Assembly (NCBI RefSeq): GCF_010729665.1 | Contig: NZ_AP022610.1 | Location: 2,604,001-2,668,000, forward strand | Direction: 5' to 3' | Length of the DNA stretch: 64,000 bases | Source of the DNA: Mycolicibacterium madagascariense | GTDB taxonomy: Bacteria; Actinomycetota; Actinomycetes; Mycobacteriales; Mycobacteriaceae | Shown: positions 38,613 through 48,300 of the stretch, one piece after another | How the letters are laid out: each line of letters opens with the position of its first letter | Numbering within the stretch: position 1 is the first letter of the stretch | Notes under the pieces: model-generated | Database searches by the model: none | What the model was told of the DNA's origin: nothing | The model's input: the letters and a program-made list of their open reading frames with translations, nothing else | Made by a program: the position numbers and the translations under genes

Positions 38613-39706
38613 GCCTGAACTCCGTTCTGAACGTCGATGCTCTGCTGGGGGCCGTCGAGCCGAAGGCCCGTTCGTGCGTCGAAGAGGTGCGCGGCACCGG
38701 GCCGGGCCGACAGCGCGACCCGGGCGCCCTCGGCGATGCCCGACATGCGGGAGGCTTCGACGACGCTCGTCACCTCGGTCCCGCCGGCGTCGACGGTCAC
38801 GATCGCCCGCGGACCGAGGAGCTCGACGAGCGTGACGGTGGCGCGGGCATCGTCGGCCGGCGTCGGCACCAGATCGTCGGGCCGCACGCCGAGCGTCACG
38901 CTGCCCCTGGCCGCAACGGGTCCGACGTCGATCGCGAAACCGTTGGGCAGCGTACAGGTTCCGCCCTGCACCTCCGCGTCGAGCAGGTTCATCTTGGGGC
39001 TGCCCACGAACGACGCGACGAAGGTGTCGACCGGGGCGTCGTACACCTCGACCGGCGTGCCGACCTGTGCGGGGCGCCCGTCGCGCATCACCACCATGCG
39101 GTCCGACAGCGTCATCGCCTCCTCCTGATCGTGGGTCACGTAGAGGCAGGTGATGCCAAGCCGGCGCTGAATCTGCAGCAGCTCGGTGCGCGTCTCCACG
39201 CGCAGTTTGGCGTCGAGGTTGCTCAGCGGTTCGTCGAACAGGAAGACCGACGGCTCGCGGATGATCGCCCGTCCGATCGCGACCCGCTGCTGCTGACCGC
39301 CGCTGAGGTCCTTCGGCTTGCGCGCCACCAACGTCGACAGGCCGAGGGAGTCGGCGATGGCGTCCGCGCGCGAGAGTGCCTCGTGGCGCGGCACCTTGGC
39401 CGCGCGCAGCGGGAAGGCGATGTTCTCCCGCACGGTGAGATGGGGGTACAGGGCGTAGTTCTGGAAGACCATCGCCACGTCGCGATCGCGCGGCTGCAGG
39501 GCGGTCACGTCGCGGTCGCCGATCGTGATCGTCCCGGAGGTGACGGATTCCAGACCCGCGAGCATGCGCAGCGAGGTCGACTTGCCGCATCCGGACGGTC
39601 CGACGAGGACGGTGAACGACCCGTCGGGCAGTTCGAGATCGAGGTCGCTCACCACCGACGTCGCCCCGTAGGACTTGGTGACGTGTGCGAATCTGACTGT
39701 GGCCAT
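38609..39706 (-). CDS. Carbohydrate ABC transporter ATPase (MsmK/UgpC type)
   Basis: This protein has 365 residues. Walker A is GPSGCGKST, the Q-loop MVFQNYALYPHLTV, the signature LSGGQQQR, Walker B VFLFDEPLSNLDAKL and the switch His in YVTHDQEEA. The C-terminal TOBE/MalK-like regulatory domain (about 240-350) contains VTLGVRPDDLVPT. It energises import by the two permeases and lipoprotein encoded just upstream. In many actinobacteria such ATPases are shared between transporters, but this one is operon-specific by position. Confidence 0.95.
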   Translation of the reverse strand: MATVRFAHVTKSYGATSVVSDLDLELPDGSFTVLVGPSGCGKSTSLRMLAGLESVTSGTITIGDRDVTALQPRDRDVAMVFQNYALYPHLTVRENIAFPLRAAKVPRHEALSRADAIADSLGLSTLVARKPKDLSGGQQQRVAIGRAIIREPSVFLFDEPLSNLDAKLRVETRTELLQIQRRLGITCLYVTHDQEEAMTLSDRMVVMRDGRPAQVGTPVEVYDAPVDTFVASFVGSPKMNLLDAEVQGGTCTLPNGFAIDVGPVAARGSVTLGVRPDDLVPTPADDARATVTLVELLGPRAIVTVDAGGTEVTSVVEASRMSGIAEGARVALSARPGAAHLFDARTGLRLDGPQQSIDVQNGVQA

Positions 39707-39727
39707 GAGTGTCTGGTGACCTACCTT

Positions 39728-40543
39728 CTAGAACTTCACCGCGCCACCGCTGATGCCCTGCACCAGCTTGCGCTGGATGAAGAAGCTCGCGACGACGACG
39801 GGGACGACGGCGATCAGGATGGCGGCGCTCATCGAGCCGATCTGCACGCCGCGGAACGTGTTGAACCCGGCGATGGCGACCGGGAGGATGGCCGCCTTGC
39901 CCGGAGCCAGGATCAGGCCGTAGAACAGATCGTTCCACGACAGCGTGAACCCAAAGATGGCCGCCGCGCCCATCCCCGGGTACACCTGGGGTAGGACGAC
40001 CAGCCGGAATGCCTGAAAGCGCGTGAACCCGTCGACCTGGGCCTGCTCCTCCAACGACCGGGGCACGGCCTCGAAGAATCCGATCAGGAACCACGTGACC
40101 ACGGGCAGCACGAAACTCAGGTGCGCGAAGATCACGGGCACCAGGGTGTCGTTGAGGCGAAGGGCGTAGGCCATCGTCAGGAACGGAAACACCAGCACCG
40201 CGGGCGGCAACACCTGCGCGGCCAGCATGCCGAACCGCGTGAGCGTGCCACCGGCCCGGAACCGGGCGATGGCGTAGGCGCCCATGCTGCCCACCACCAC
40301 GCTGATGGCGACGGTCGTGAGCGCGACGACCGCGCTGCGGCCGGCCGCCTCGAGGATTCCCGAGGACAGCACGTTGCGCCACGCCGCCAACGTGGGCGAG
40401 AAGACCAGCAGGAAGGGCTCGTTCAACTGGTCGGGCCGCTTGAAGCTGGCCAGCGCGATCCAGCCGACCGGGAACAGCACCGAGATCGCCGCGGCCCACA
40501 GCAGGGCCACCCGGCAGGCCGTCAGCAGCCTCGCGCTCCTCAT
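39728..40543 (-). CDS. Carbohydrate ABC transporter permease (CUT1, MalG type)
   Basis: This inner-membrane protein has 271 residues and six predicted spans. The first span, ALLWAAAISVLFPVGWIALASF, is followed by a periplasmic loop. The cytoplasmic EAA loop is seen as EEQAQVDGFTRFQAFRLVVLPQVYPGMGAAAIFGF. The ending, FFIQRKLVQGISGGAVKF, is the usual MalG-type tail with GGAVK. The ATG at 40543 overlaps the stop of the first permease. Confidence 0.95.
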   Translation of the reverse strand: MRSARLLTACRVALLWAAAISVLFPVGWIALASFKRPDQLNEPFLLVFSPTLAAWRNVLSSGILEAAGRSAVVALTTVAISVVVGSMGAYAIARFRAGGTLTRFGMLAAQVLPPAVLVFPFLTMAYALRLNDTLVPVIFAHLSFVLPVVTWFLIGFFEAVPRSLEEQAQVDGFTRFQAFRLVVLPQVYPGMGAAAIFGFTLSWNDLFYGLILAPGKAAILPVAIAGFNTFRGVQIGSMSAAILIAVVPVVVASFFIQRKLVQGISGGAVKF

Positions 40544-41391
40544 GACCGCCTCGCCCGGTCCATCCGCCGGAATGCGACGACGATGATCGTCAGCACCACC
40601 AGCAGGACGACGAAGGCCATCGACGACGCCGAGCCGAGCCGGAAGAACTGAATCCCGGTCTGGTACACGAAGTACTGCAGGGTCTGGGTCTCGGTGCCCG
40701 GGCCGCCTCGCGTGGTCGCGAAGACGTACTCGAACACCTTCATCGCATCCAGACACCGCAGCAGGATGGCCACCACCAGCACCGGTGCCAGCAGGGGCAG
40801 CGTCACCCGCCGCAGCACGTAGAGGCCGCCCGCCCCGTCGACCTTCGCCGCCTCCAGCGGTTCCTTCGGGATGGACTCCAAACCGGCGAGCAGCAGCAGC
40901 ACCATGAACGGAGTCCACTGCCACACGTCGATGAAGGCGAGGGTGAACAACGCCCGGCCCGGCCCGAAGAAGTCGTAGTCGACGCCCAGAGCGTGCAGGA
41001 CGTGCGGGATGGCGCCGATCTGGTCGTTGAGCAGGAACCGGAAGATCAGACCCACCGCGATCGGGGTGATGAACATCGGCGCCAGCAGCATGGAGCGCGT
41101 GAGATCGCTTGCCCAGCGTTGTCTTTGGAGCGACAGCGCGATGGCCAGCCCGATCACCAGCTCCAACCCGACGGCGACGCCGACGAACAGCGCGGTCGTG
41201 CCGAACGCCTCCCAGAACGCCGCGTCGCCGAACGTGGCGACGTAGTTGTCCGCGCCCACCAGCTTGGGCGTGCCGCGGCTGGTGAGCCGGTAGTCGGTGA
41301 CGCTGAGGTAGAACGCGTAGCCGAGGGGGAAGCCGACCACCCCGACGAACAGCGCGACGAGGGGGGCGACCATGCCGTACTTGAACGTCAT
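40540..41391 (-). CDS. Carbohydrate ABC transporter permease (CUT1, MalF type)
   Basis: This protein has 283 residues and six predicted spans, beginning YGMVAPLVALFVGVVGFPLG. The EAA loop is PLEAAKVDGAGGLYVLRRVTLPLLAP. LSVTDYRLTSRG and NYVATFGDAAFWEAF are the conserved first periplasmic loop, and the C-terminus is basic. It is 61 bases downstream of the binding-protein gene. The second permease overlaps its end by four bases. Confidence 0.95.
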   Translation of the reverse strand: MTFKYGMVAPLVALFVGVVGFPLGYAFYLSVTDYRLTSRGTPKLVGADNYVATFGDAAFWEAFGTTALFVGVAVGLELVIGLAIALSLQRQRWASDLTRSMLLAPMFITPIAVGLIFRFLLNDQIGAIPHVLHALGVDYDFFGPGRALFTLAFIDVWQWTPFMVLLLLAGLESIPKEPLEAAKVDGAGGLYVLRRVTLPLLAPVLVVAILLRCLDAMKVFEYVFATTRGGPGTETQTLQYFVYQTGIQFFRLGSASSMAFVVLLVVLTIIVVAFRRMDRARRS

Positions 41392-41452
41392 GGTCTCATC
41401 GCTCCTTTCGTGGGGTGGTCGGCTTCGTGGGGGCTAGCCCCGGGGGGACGGG

Positions 41453-42778
41453 CTAGCCCTGGATCTTCTCGGCGGCGGCCTGGGCGGCGGCCAGGGCGTC
41501 GTCGACGCTCTTGGTGCCGGCGACCGCCTCGTTGAGCTCGGTGCCGACGGCCTGGATCATCTCCTCGCCACTGGGTCCCTGGCTCAGCGGCGCCGCGTTG
41601 CCGAGCATCTGCTCGACGGTCCGGTAGTAGGCGGCGCCGAGGGGGCCGCCGAGCACCGCGGGGTTCTGGAGCGTGCTCTGCCGGATCGCGGCGCCACCCT
41701 TCTCCACGCGCTGCACGTCATGTGCCTTGGACGTCAGCCAGGACGCGAATGCCCATGCGGCGTCCGATGATCCGGAGTTAGCCGGGATGGACCAGCTCCA
41801 CGAACCGAGCACCTGCTTGCCGCCGGGAATGGGGGCCAGCTCATACTTCCCCGCCGACGGGCCCGACCCGGGCGCGTTGAGTGCGGGCAGGTTCCAGTTG
41901 TAGCTGATCATCGACGCGGCCTGGTCGCTGGACACCGAACGGAACGCCTCGTCGAACGCCCAGTCCAGGCTGTTGGACGGTGCGGCACTCCGATAGGTGT
42001 CGATGTAGGCGTTCAACGCCTGCTTGGCCTGCGGCGTGTTCAGCGTCGGCTTGCCGTCGGGGCCGTAGATGGAGCCGCCCGCGGCGAACAGCCAGTTGCC
42101 CCACTCCTCGAAGATCTTGTATCCGCGCTGCGGCTGCATCGCGATGCCCGCGCGGTCACCGGTCTTGAGCGCCTTGGAGGTGCTGACCAGTTGATCGAGG
42201 TTCTGCGGCACCCCCAGCTTGGCCGCGGCGAGATCGTCGGCGTTGTAGAGGTATCCGAGGGCGTAGTTGTAGAACGGCACGCCATAGCGCACGCCGTCGA
42301 CGGTCGCGATGTCGGTCAGCGGCTTGAAGAAGTCGGCGTAGTCGTAGTCCGGCGTGCTGTCGATGCGGGAGTCCAAGGGCTGCAGGAACTTTGCCTTCGC
42401 GAAGTCCACCATCCAGGGGTTGTCGACGATCACCAGGTCGTAGGTCGGTGACGACGACTGAAACGAGGACACCAACTTGTCGCGCATCTGGTCGTAGGTC
42501 AGCGTCTGGATGTCGACCTTGACGTTCGGGTAGTCCTTGTTGAAGTCCGGCACCATGGACTTCACGACGTCGGAGTCGGGGACGTTCTCCATCAGGATGC
42601 GGACGGTTCCCGAGACGTCCTTTGCGACGTTGCCGCTGCCCGTCGCGGTCGGCTGCTCGGGGCCGCCGCTACCCGCGCACGCACTGACGATCAGTGCGAG
42701 GACGGCCAGGAGCGCGATCATCGGCGCGGCGATGAACGGCCGCCGTCGCCGGGACGTCGCTTCTCGTGTCGACTTCAT
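41453..42778 (-). CDS. Extracellular sugar/polyol-binding lipoprotein (family 1)
   Basis: This protein has 441 residues. Its signal peptide is RRRRPFIAAPMIALLAVLA and the lipobox LIVSAC, with lipidation at Cys34. The mature protein is a two-lobe binding protein of the CUT1 group: VDIQTLTYDQMRDKLVSSF, YDLVIVDNPWMVDFAKAKF, VRYGVPFYNYALGYLYNADD and the hinge region GSWSWSIPANS. It captures the substrate for the permease pair. Aromatic residues in the cleft (PFYNYALGYLY) would suit a polyol or sugar, but the ligand cannot be read directly. The start overlaps the kinase stop by four bases. Confidence 0.94.
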   Translation of the reverse strand: MKSTREATSRRRRPFIAAPMIALLAVLALIVSACAGSGGPEQPTATGSGNVAKDVSGTVRILMENVPDSDVVKSMVPDFNKDYPNVKVDIQTLTYDQMRDKLVSSFQSSSPTYDLVIVDNPWMVDFAKAKFLQPLDSRIDSTPDYDYADFFKPLTDIATVDGVRYGVPFYNYALGYLYNADDLAAAKLGVPQNLDQLVSTSKALKTGDRAGIAMQPQRGYKIFEEWGNWLFAAGGSIYGPDGKPTLNTPQAKQALNAYIDTYRSAAPSNSLDWAFDEAFRSVSSDQAASMISYNWNLPALNAPGSGPSAGKYELAPIPGGKQVLGSWSWSIPANSGSSDAAWAFASWLTSKAHDVQRVEKGGAAIRQSTLQNPAVLGGPLGAAYYRTVEQMLGNAAPLSQGPSGEEMIQAVGTELNEAVAGTKSVDDALAAAQAAAEKIQG

Positions 42779-44292
42779 TGCGGCACAGTTCCCTTCACTC
42801 GTGTCGATCCTTCTCGGTTCCTTCTCGCCATCGCGTGCGACGTCGGCGTCACCGCGCGGGCCAGGTCCTGCCAGTCGCGGTAGGCGTCGTCGTAGACCGC
42901 GTGGGCGGCGGCGTCGGGCACGACCGGCCGGTCGAGGGTCACGAACCGGGTCGCGTCGGACCAATCGTCCAGTGCGCCAACCCCTATCGCAGCGATCACG
43001 GCTGCTCCGAGGGAGGCGCCGGGATGGCCGAGGACGGGCCGCATCTCGATGCCGAGGACGTCGGCGTGGATCTGCTTCCACAGCGTCGACGTCGATCCGC
43101 CGTTGGTGATCATCACCCGTCGGGGGGCGATGCCGATGTCGGTGAAGACGTCGACGTGATGCCGGAAGCCGAAGGCGATGGCCTCCAGCACGGACCGGTA
43201 GAGATCGGCGCGGCCATGCCCGAGATGCATGCCGGCGAACACGCCGCGCAGGTCGGGATCGTGCAGGGGACTCTTCTCGCCGAGGAAGTACGGCAGGCAC
43301 AACACCTCGGCAGGAGACGACGTCGCGGCCTCGGCGTCGAGCTCGGTGAGCGCGACGCCACCGATGAGCGCCTGAAACCAGCGGATCAGGCTGCCGCTGG
43401 TCGCCATGCAGCCGTTGGGCAGCCAGCGCCCCGGCACGGGATGCGCGTCGAGGTAGAGCCGTTCGTCGACGACGCGGGCGTCGCTGGCGACCAGGATGTC
43501 TCCGGCACCGCCGAGTTTGACCAACGCGTCACCCGGTGCGTTGACCCCCGCCGCGTACGCCGACAGGACGTGGTCGGCGCCGCCCACGACGAGCGCGGTG
43601 CCCGCCCGCAGCCCGGTCGATTCGGCTGCGGCGGAACTGATCTCGCCAACCGGCGTGCCGGGCCGGTGCACGGGGGCCAGGGTGGCCGAATCCAGCGACG
43701 CGGCCGCGAGGACCGGCGCCGCGACGTCGCCGTCGATGGTGAAGAGCCCCGACTCGAGCGCCCAGTTGTGCTCGACGTGGACGTCGGCGCCCAGCGCGGT
43801 GAGCACCCAGTCATAGGAGCCGACGTAGTGCGCGGTGCGCGCGTGGACGTCGGGCTCGTGGGTGCGCAGCCACGCCGCGGTGGGTGCGACGGACTGCTGC
43901 GTCAGCGCCGAACCCGTCATCGCGACGAGGTCGACGTCGGCCAGCGCCGCGGCCAGCTCGGACACCTCCAGGTGCGCCCTGGCGTCGTTCTGCAGGATCG
44001 CGCGCCGCAGCGGGCGGCCGCGGTCATCGAGCGGCACGACGGCGGGCACCATGCCGGACACGGCCACGGCGACGACCGAGCCGGCGTCGATACCGCTGGT
44101 GCCCAACACTTCTCGAATCGACTCCGTCACGTTGCGGTGCCACTGTCCGGTGTCGGCCTCGGCGAAGCCAGGGCCGGGGGAGTGCAGGGTGGTCTCACGC
44201 GATGCCTGGGCGACGATGCCGCGATCGGTGTCGAACAGCACGGTCTTGGTTCCCGTGGTGCCGACGTCGACGCCGATCGTGTGGGCGCTCAT
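42775..44292 (-). CDS. FGGY-family carbohydrate kinase (xylulokinase-like)
   Basis: This protein has 505 residues, with ATG 44292 overlapping the DeoR gene stop. The N-terminal phosphate loop is GVDVGTTGTKTVLFD. AVAVSGMVPAVVPLDDRGRPL supplies the general Asp region. KLGGAGDILVA and LPYFLGEKSPLHDPDLRGVF are FGGY motifs, and MITNGGSTSTLWKQIHADVLG is the second adenosine motif. The family includes kinases for xylulose, gluconate, glycerol and erythritol. The LPYFLGEKSP pattern leans towards xylulose-like substrates. It presumably phosphorylates the ketose made by the SDR. Confidence 0.93.
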   Translation of the reverse strand: MSAHTIGVDVGTTGTKTVLFDTDRGIVAQASRETTLHSPGPGFAEADTGQWHRNVTESIREVLGTSGIDAGSVVAVAVSGMVPAVVPLDDRGRPLRRAILQNDARAHLEVSELAAALADVDLVAMTGSALTQQSVAPTAAWLRTHEPDVHARTAHYVGSYDWVLTALGADVHVEHNWALESGLFTIDGDVAAPVLAAASLDSATLAPVHRPGTPVGEISSAAAESTGLRAGTALVVGGADHVLSAYAAGVNAPGDALVKLGGAGDILVASDARVVDERLYLDAHPVPGRWLPNGCMATSGSLIRWFQALIGGVALTELDAEAATSSPAEVLCLPYFLGEKSPLHDPDLRGVFAGMHLGHGRADLYRSVLEAIAFGFRHHVDVFTDIGIAPRRVMITNGGSTSTLWKQIHADVLGIEMRPVLGHPGASLGAAVIAAIGVGALDDWSDATRFVTLDRPVVPDAAAHAVYDDAYRDWQDLARAVTPTSHAMARRNREGSTRVKGTVPQ

Positions 44293-45089
44293 CGGGATTG
44301 CTCCCGGCGGGTCGTCTCGATGCCCGCCACGCACACCACGTCGACACCCGCATCGCGCGCGGCGACGAGCGTCGGGTGCTGCGGATCGCCGTCGGTGACG
44401 ATCACCTGGATCTGCTCGAGCTCGGCGATGCTGGTGAAGGTGACGCGGCCGAGCTTGCTGCGGTCCGCGGCGACGATGACGCGGTCGGCCCGCTGGCTGG
44501 CCGCGCGTTTCACCCGGCTGTCGGCCTGGTGGTAGTCCGAGATGCCGCGGTTGCCGTCGATGCCCGCCACGCCCATCACGAACGTGTCGCAGTTGTAGTG
44601 GGCGAGGGTGTCCTCGGCGGCGGGGCCGATGAGGCTGAGCTCGCCGGGCCGCAGCTCCCCGCCCGTGAGGACGACGGTGGTGTCGGCCTCGTCGATCAGC
44701 TCGAGGGCGGCGAGCACGCTGGGGGTCAGGACGGTCAGGCCGAGCCGACGACCCCGCAGCGACTGCGCGACCGCGAGGGCGGTGCTGCCCGAGTCGAGGA
44801 TGAGGGTCTCGCCGGGTCCGATGAGGTCGGCGACCGCGTCGGCGATGTGGCGCTTCTCCTCGGCGGCGTCGGCGACCCTCGTCGCGAACGACGGTTCGGC
44901 GTCCTTGCCCGTGAGGGCGATGGCGCCGCCCACGACCCGGCGCACGACGCCGAGCGCCTCCAGTGCCTCCACGTCCCGCCGGATCGTCATCTCCGAGACG
45001 TCGTATTCGGCGGCCAGATCGGCGTAGCCGACCTCGCGGTCCACGCGCACTCGTTCCTCGATGCGCTGACGACGAGCCTTCGCGTCCAC
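44289..45089 (-). CDS. DeoR-family transcriptional repressor
   Basis: This protein has 266 residues, with GTG 45089 behind GAGAGGACC. The DeoR helix-turn-helix is GYADLAAEYDVSEMTIRRD followed by VEALEALGVVRRVVGGA. The sugar-phosphate-sensing DeoRC domain contains LILDSGSTALAVAQSL, VVLTGGELRP, FVMGVAGID and VAADRSKLG. It is the first gene of the sugar operon, so it is probably autoregulated. The operator candidates at 45108 and 45172 precede it, and a sugar phosphate made by the operon would be the natural inducer. Confidence 0.92.
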   Translation of the reverse strand: MDAKARRQRIEERVRVDREVGYADLAAEYDVSEMTIRRDVEALEALGVVRRVVGGAIALTGKDAEPSFATRVADAAEEKRHIADAVADLIGPGETLILDSGSTALAVAQSLRGRRLGLTVLTPSVLAALELIDEADTTVVLTGGELRPGELSLIGPAAEDTLAHYNCDTFVMGVAGIDGNRGISDYHQADSRVKRAASQRADRVIVAADRSKLGRVTFTSIAELEQIQVIVTDGDPQHPTLVAARDAGVDVVCVAGIETTRREQSR

Positions 45090-45107
45090 GCTCAGGTCCT
45101 CTCGTCG

Positions 45108-45186
45108 TGTGGAAAATTCACAGTACCGAGCTGTCGGTTCCCAGCTCATCACCGAGAACTCGGATCGGTGGTGTGAATTTACAACA
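45108..45186. promoter_or_regulatory. Pair of inverted 15-bp operator-like sites upstream of the DeoR operon
   Basis: Site 1 (45108-45122) reads TGTGGAAAATTCACA. Its complement, TGTGAATTTTCCACA, matches site 2 (45172-45186) TGTGAATTTACAACA at 13 of 15 positions. The sites are opposed, with centres 64 bases apart, close to six helical turns. That is the geometry for a repressor dimer or tetramer looping DNA. They lie in the 215-base gap shared by the DeoR operon and the transglutaminase operon. Confidence 0.65.
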
Positions 45187-45304
45187 GGTTCGTGTGGAGC
45201 GCCCACATTTGCGTCGAATCCGTCCGATCGGGTCGTCCCGGTAGCGGTCAACCGGGCCTGCCGCCCCATGCGGGTGGGTGTCCCGTGTGGTGGGATCAAC
45301 GCCT

Positions 45305-48300
45305 ATGGGCATCAAGGTGGCGCTGGAGCATCGCACCAGTTACACGTTCGACCGACTGGTGAAGGTGTTCCCCCACGTCGTACGGCTGCGCCCGGCCCCG
45401 CACTCGCGGACTCCCATCGAGGCCTACTCACTGCAGGTCGAGCCCGCCGACCACTTCGTCAACTGGCAGCAGGACGCCTTCGGCAACTTCCTGGCGCGGC
45501 TGGTGTTCCCCAACCGCACCCGCGAGTTGACCGTCACCGTCGGGCTGATCGCCGACCTGAAGGTCATCAACCCCTTCGACTTCTTCATCGAGGACTTCGC
45601 CGAGACGTGGCCCTTCACGTACCCGACGGCACTGTTGGAGGACCTCAAGCCGTATCTGCGCCCGGTCGACGAGGACGGTGAGGGCAGCGGCCCCGGTGAG
45701 CTCACCACGGACTGGGTCCAGAACTTCTTCGTCCGTCCCGGCACCCGCACCATCGACTTCCTCGTCGCGCTCAACGGCGCCGTCAACGCCGACGTCGGGT
45801 ACAGCGTGCGCATGGAACCCGGTGTGCAGAGCCCCGACCACACCCTGCGAACCGCGATCGGGTCCTGCCGCGACTCGGCGTGGCTCCTGGTCTCGATCCT
45901 GCGCCAGCTGGGTCTGGCCGCCCGATTCGTCTCGGGTTACCTCGTCCAATTGACCTCCGACGTCAAGGCCCTCGACGGCGGGCCGTCCGGGCCCATCGCC
46001 GACTTCACCGACCTGCACGCCTGGACCGAGGTCTACATCCCCGGCGCGGGCTGGATCGGTCTGGACCCCACCTCGGCGCTGTTCGCGGGCGAGGGGCACA
46101 TTCCCCTCTCGGCGACACCGCACCCGGCGTCGGCGGCCCCGATCACCGGCGCGACCGAACCCTGCGAGACGACGCTGGAGTTCTCGAACGTCGTCACGCG
46201 CGTCCACGAGGATCCGCGGGTCACGCTGCCCTACACGCCGGCCGCGTGGAACTCCATCGTCGAGCTCGGCGCCTCCGTCGACGCCAGGATGGCCGCCGGT
46301 GACGTGCGTTTGACGATGGGCGGCGAGCCCACGTTCGTCTCCATCGACAACCAGGTCGATCCCGAGTGGACGACCGACGCCGACGGACCGCACAAGCGCG
46401 AACGCGCGTCGGTGCTGGCGGCGCGCCTCAAGGCGGTCTGGGCACCGCAGGGCCTGGTGCAACGCAACCAGGGCAAGTGGTATCCCGGAGAACCGTTGCC
46501 GCGCTGGCAGATTGGGCTGCACTGGCGGGCTGACGGCCAGCCGCTCTGGACCAACGACGCGCTGCTCGCCGATCCTTGGGCCGCCCCACCGGCCGCGCCT
46601 GCCGCGCCGGAGGCCGCCCAGCAGGTGCTCGGCGCGCTCGCCGCGGGGCTCGGACTCCCCGCGACGCAGGTGCGGCCCGCCTACGAGGATCCGCTCAGCC
46701 GACTGGCCGCGGCCGTCCGCCAGCCCGCCGGCCACGCCGTCGCCGAGGGGGACGACCTCGCGGCCGACGGACCCGACGCCAGGGCCGCCCTGCTGGCCCG
46801 GCTCGACGCCACCGTCGTCGAGCCCGCGGCCTACGTCCTCCCGCTGCACCGGCGCGAGGACGACGCCGGGTGGGCGAGCGCCGACTGGCGACTGCGCCGG
46901 GGTCGAATCGTGTTGTTGGACGGCGACTCTCCGGCCGGTCTGCGGTTGCCGCTCGACTCGATCAGCTGGCGGCCGCCGCGCCCGTCGCATCCCGCCGACC
47001 CGCTGGCGCCGCGCGGCGAACTCGACACCGGCGTCGAGCCGGGGGACGCCGCCGTCGAGGACGCCGAGGGCGCGCCCATCACCGCGATGGTCGCCGAGGT
47101 CCGCGACGGGCTGCTCTACGTATTCCTGCCTCCGGCAGAGGAACTCGATCACTTCGTCGATCTCGTCGCCCGCCTCGAGGCGGCAGCGGCGAAGGCCGAC
47201 TGCCCGGTCGTCGTCGAGGGCTACGGCCCGCCGCCCGACCCCCGCCTCGTGTCGATGTCGGTCACCCCCGACCCGGGGGTGATCGAGGTCAACGTCGCAC
47301 CCACCACGAGCTTCGCCGAACAGCGCGCGCAACTCGAAACCCTCTACGAGCAAGCCAGACTCTCGCGGCTGTCCACCGAGTCGTTCGACGTCGACGGCAC
47401 CCACGGCGGCACCGGCGGCGGCAACCACATCACCCTCGGCGGCGTCACCGCGGCCGAGTCGCCGCTGCTGCGCAGGCCCGACCTGCTGGTGTCGATGCTC
47501 ACGTACTGGCAGCGTCACCCGTCGCTGTCCTACCTGTTCTCCGGCCGGTTCATCGGCACCACCTCGCAGGCGCCGCGCGTCGACGAGGGCCGCACCGACG
47601 CGCTCTACGAGCTGGAGATCGCCTTCGCCGAGATCGACCGCCTCGTGCACGAGGGCGCGCCCTCCACGACGCCCGACCCGTCCCGGCCGTGGATCGTGGA
47701 CCGCGCCCTGCGGCACCTCCTCACCGACATCACCGGCAACACCCACCGTGCGGAGTTCTGCATCGACAAGCTGTTCGACCCGGACGCCCCGCGCGGGCGC
47801 CTCGGCCTGCTGGAGCTGCGCGGTTTCGAGATGCCGCCGCACCACCAGATGGCGATGGTGCAGTCCCTGCTGGTGCGCTGTCTGGTCGCGCGGTTCTGGG
47901 ACGAGCCCCTGCGGGCGCCACTGATCCGCCACGGTGCGAACCTGCACGGCCGATACCTGCTGCCGCACTTCATCATTCACGACATCGCCGACGTCGCGGC
48001 CGATCTGCGGGCGCACGGCCTGCGATTCGAGACCAGCTGGCTCGACCCGTTCACCGAATTCCGGTTCCCGCGGATCGGCACCGCGGTGTTCGACGGGGTC
48101 GAGATCGAACTGCGCGGGGCCATCGAACCGTGGAACGTCCTCGGCGAGGAGTCCACGGCCGGCGGGACCGCCCGCTACGTCGACTCCTCGGTGGAGCGGC
48201 TGCAGGTGCGCCTCATCGGCGCCGACCGGCACCGCTACGTCGTGACGGCCAACGGCTTCCCGATCCCGCTGCTGGCGACCGACAATCCCGACGTCCAGGT

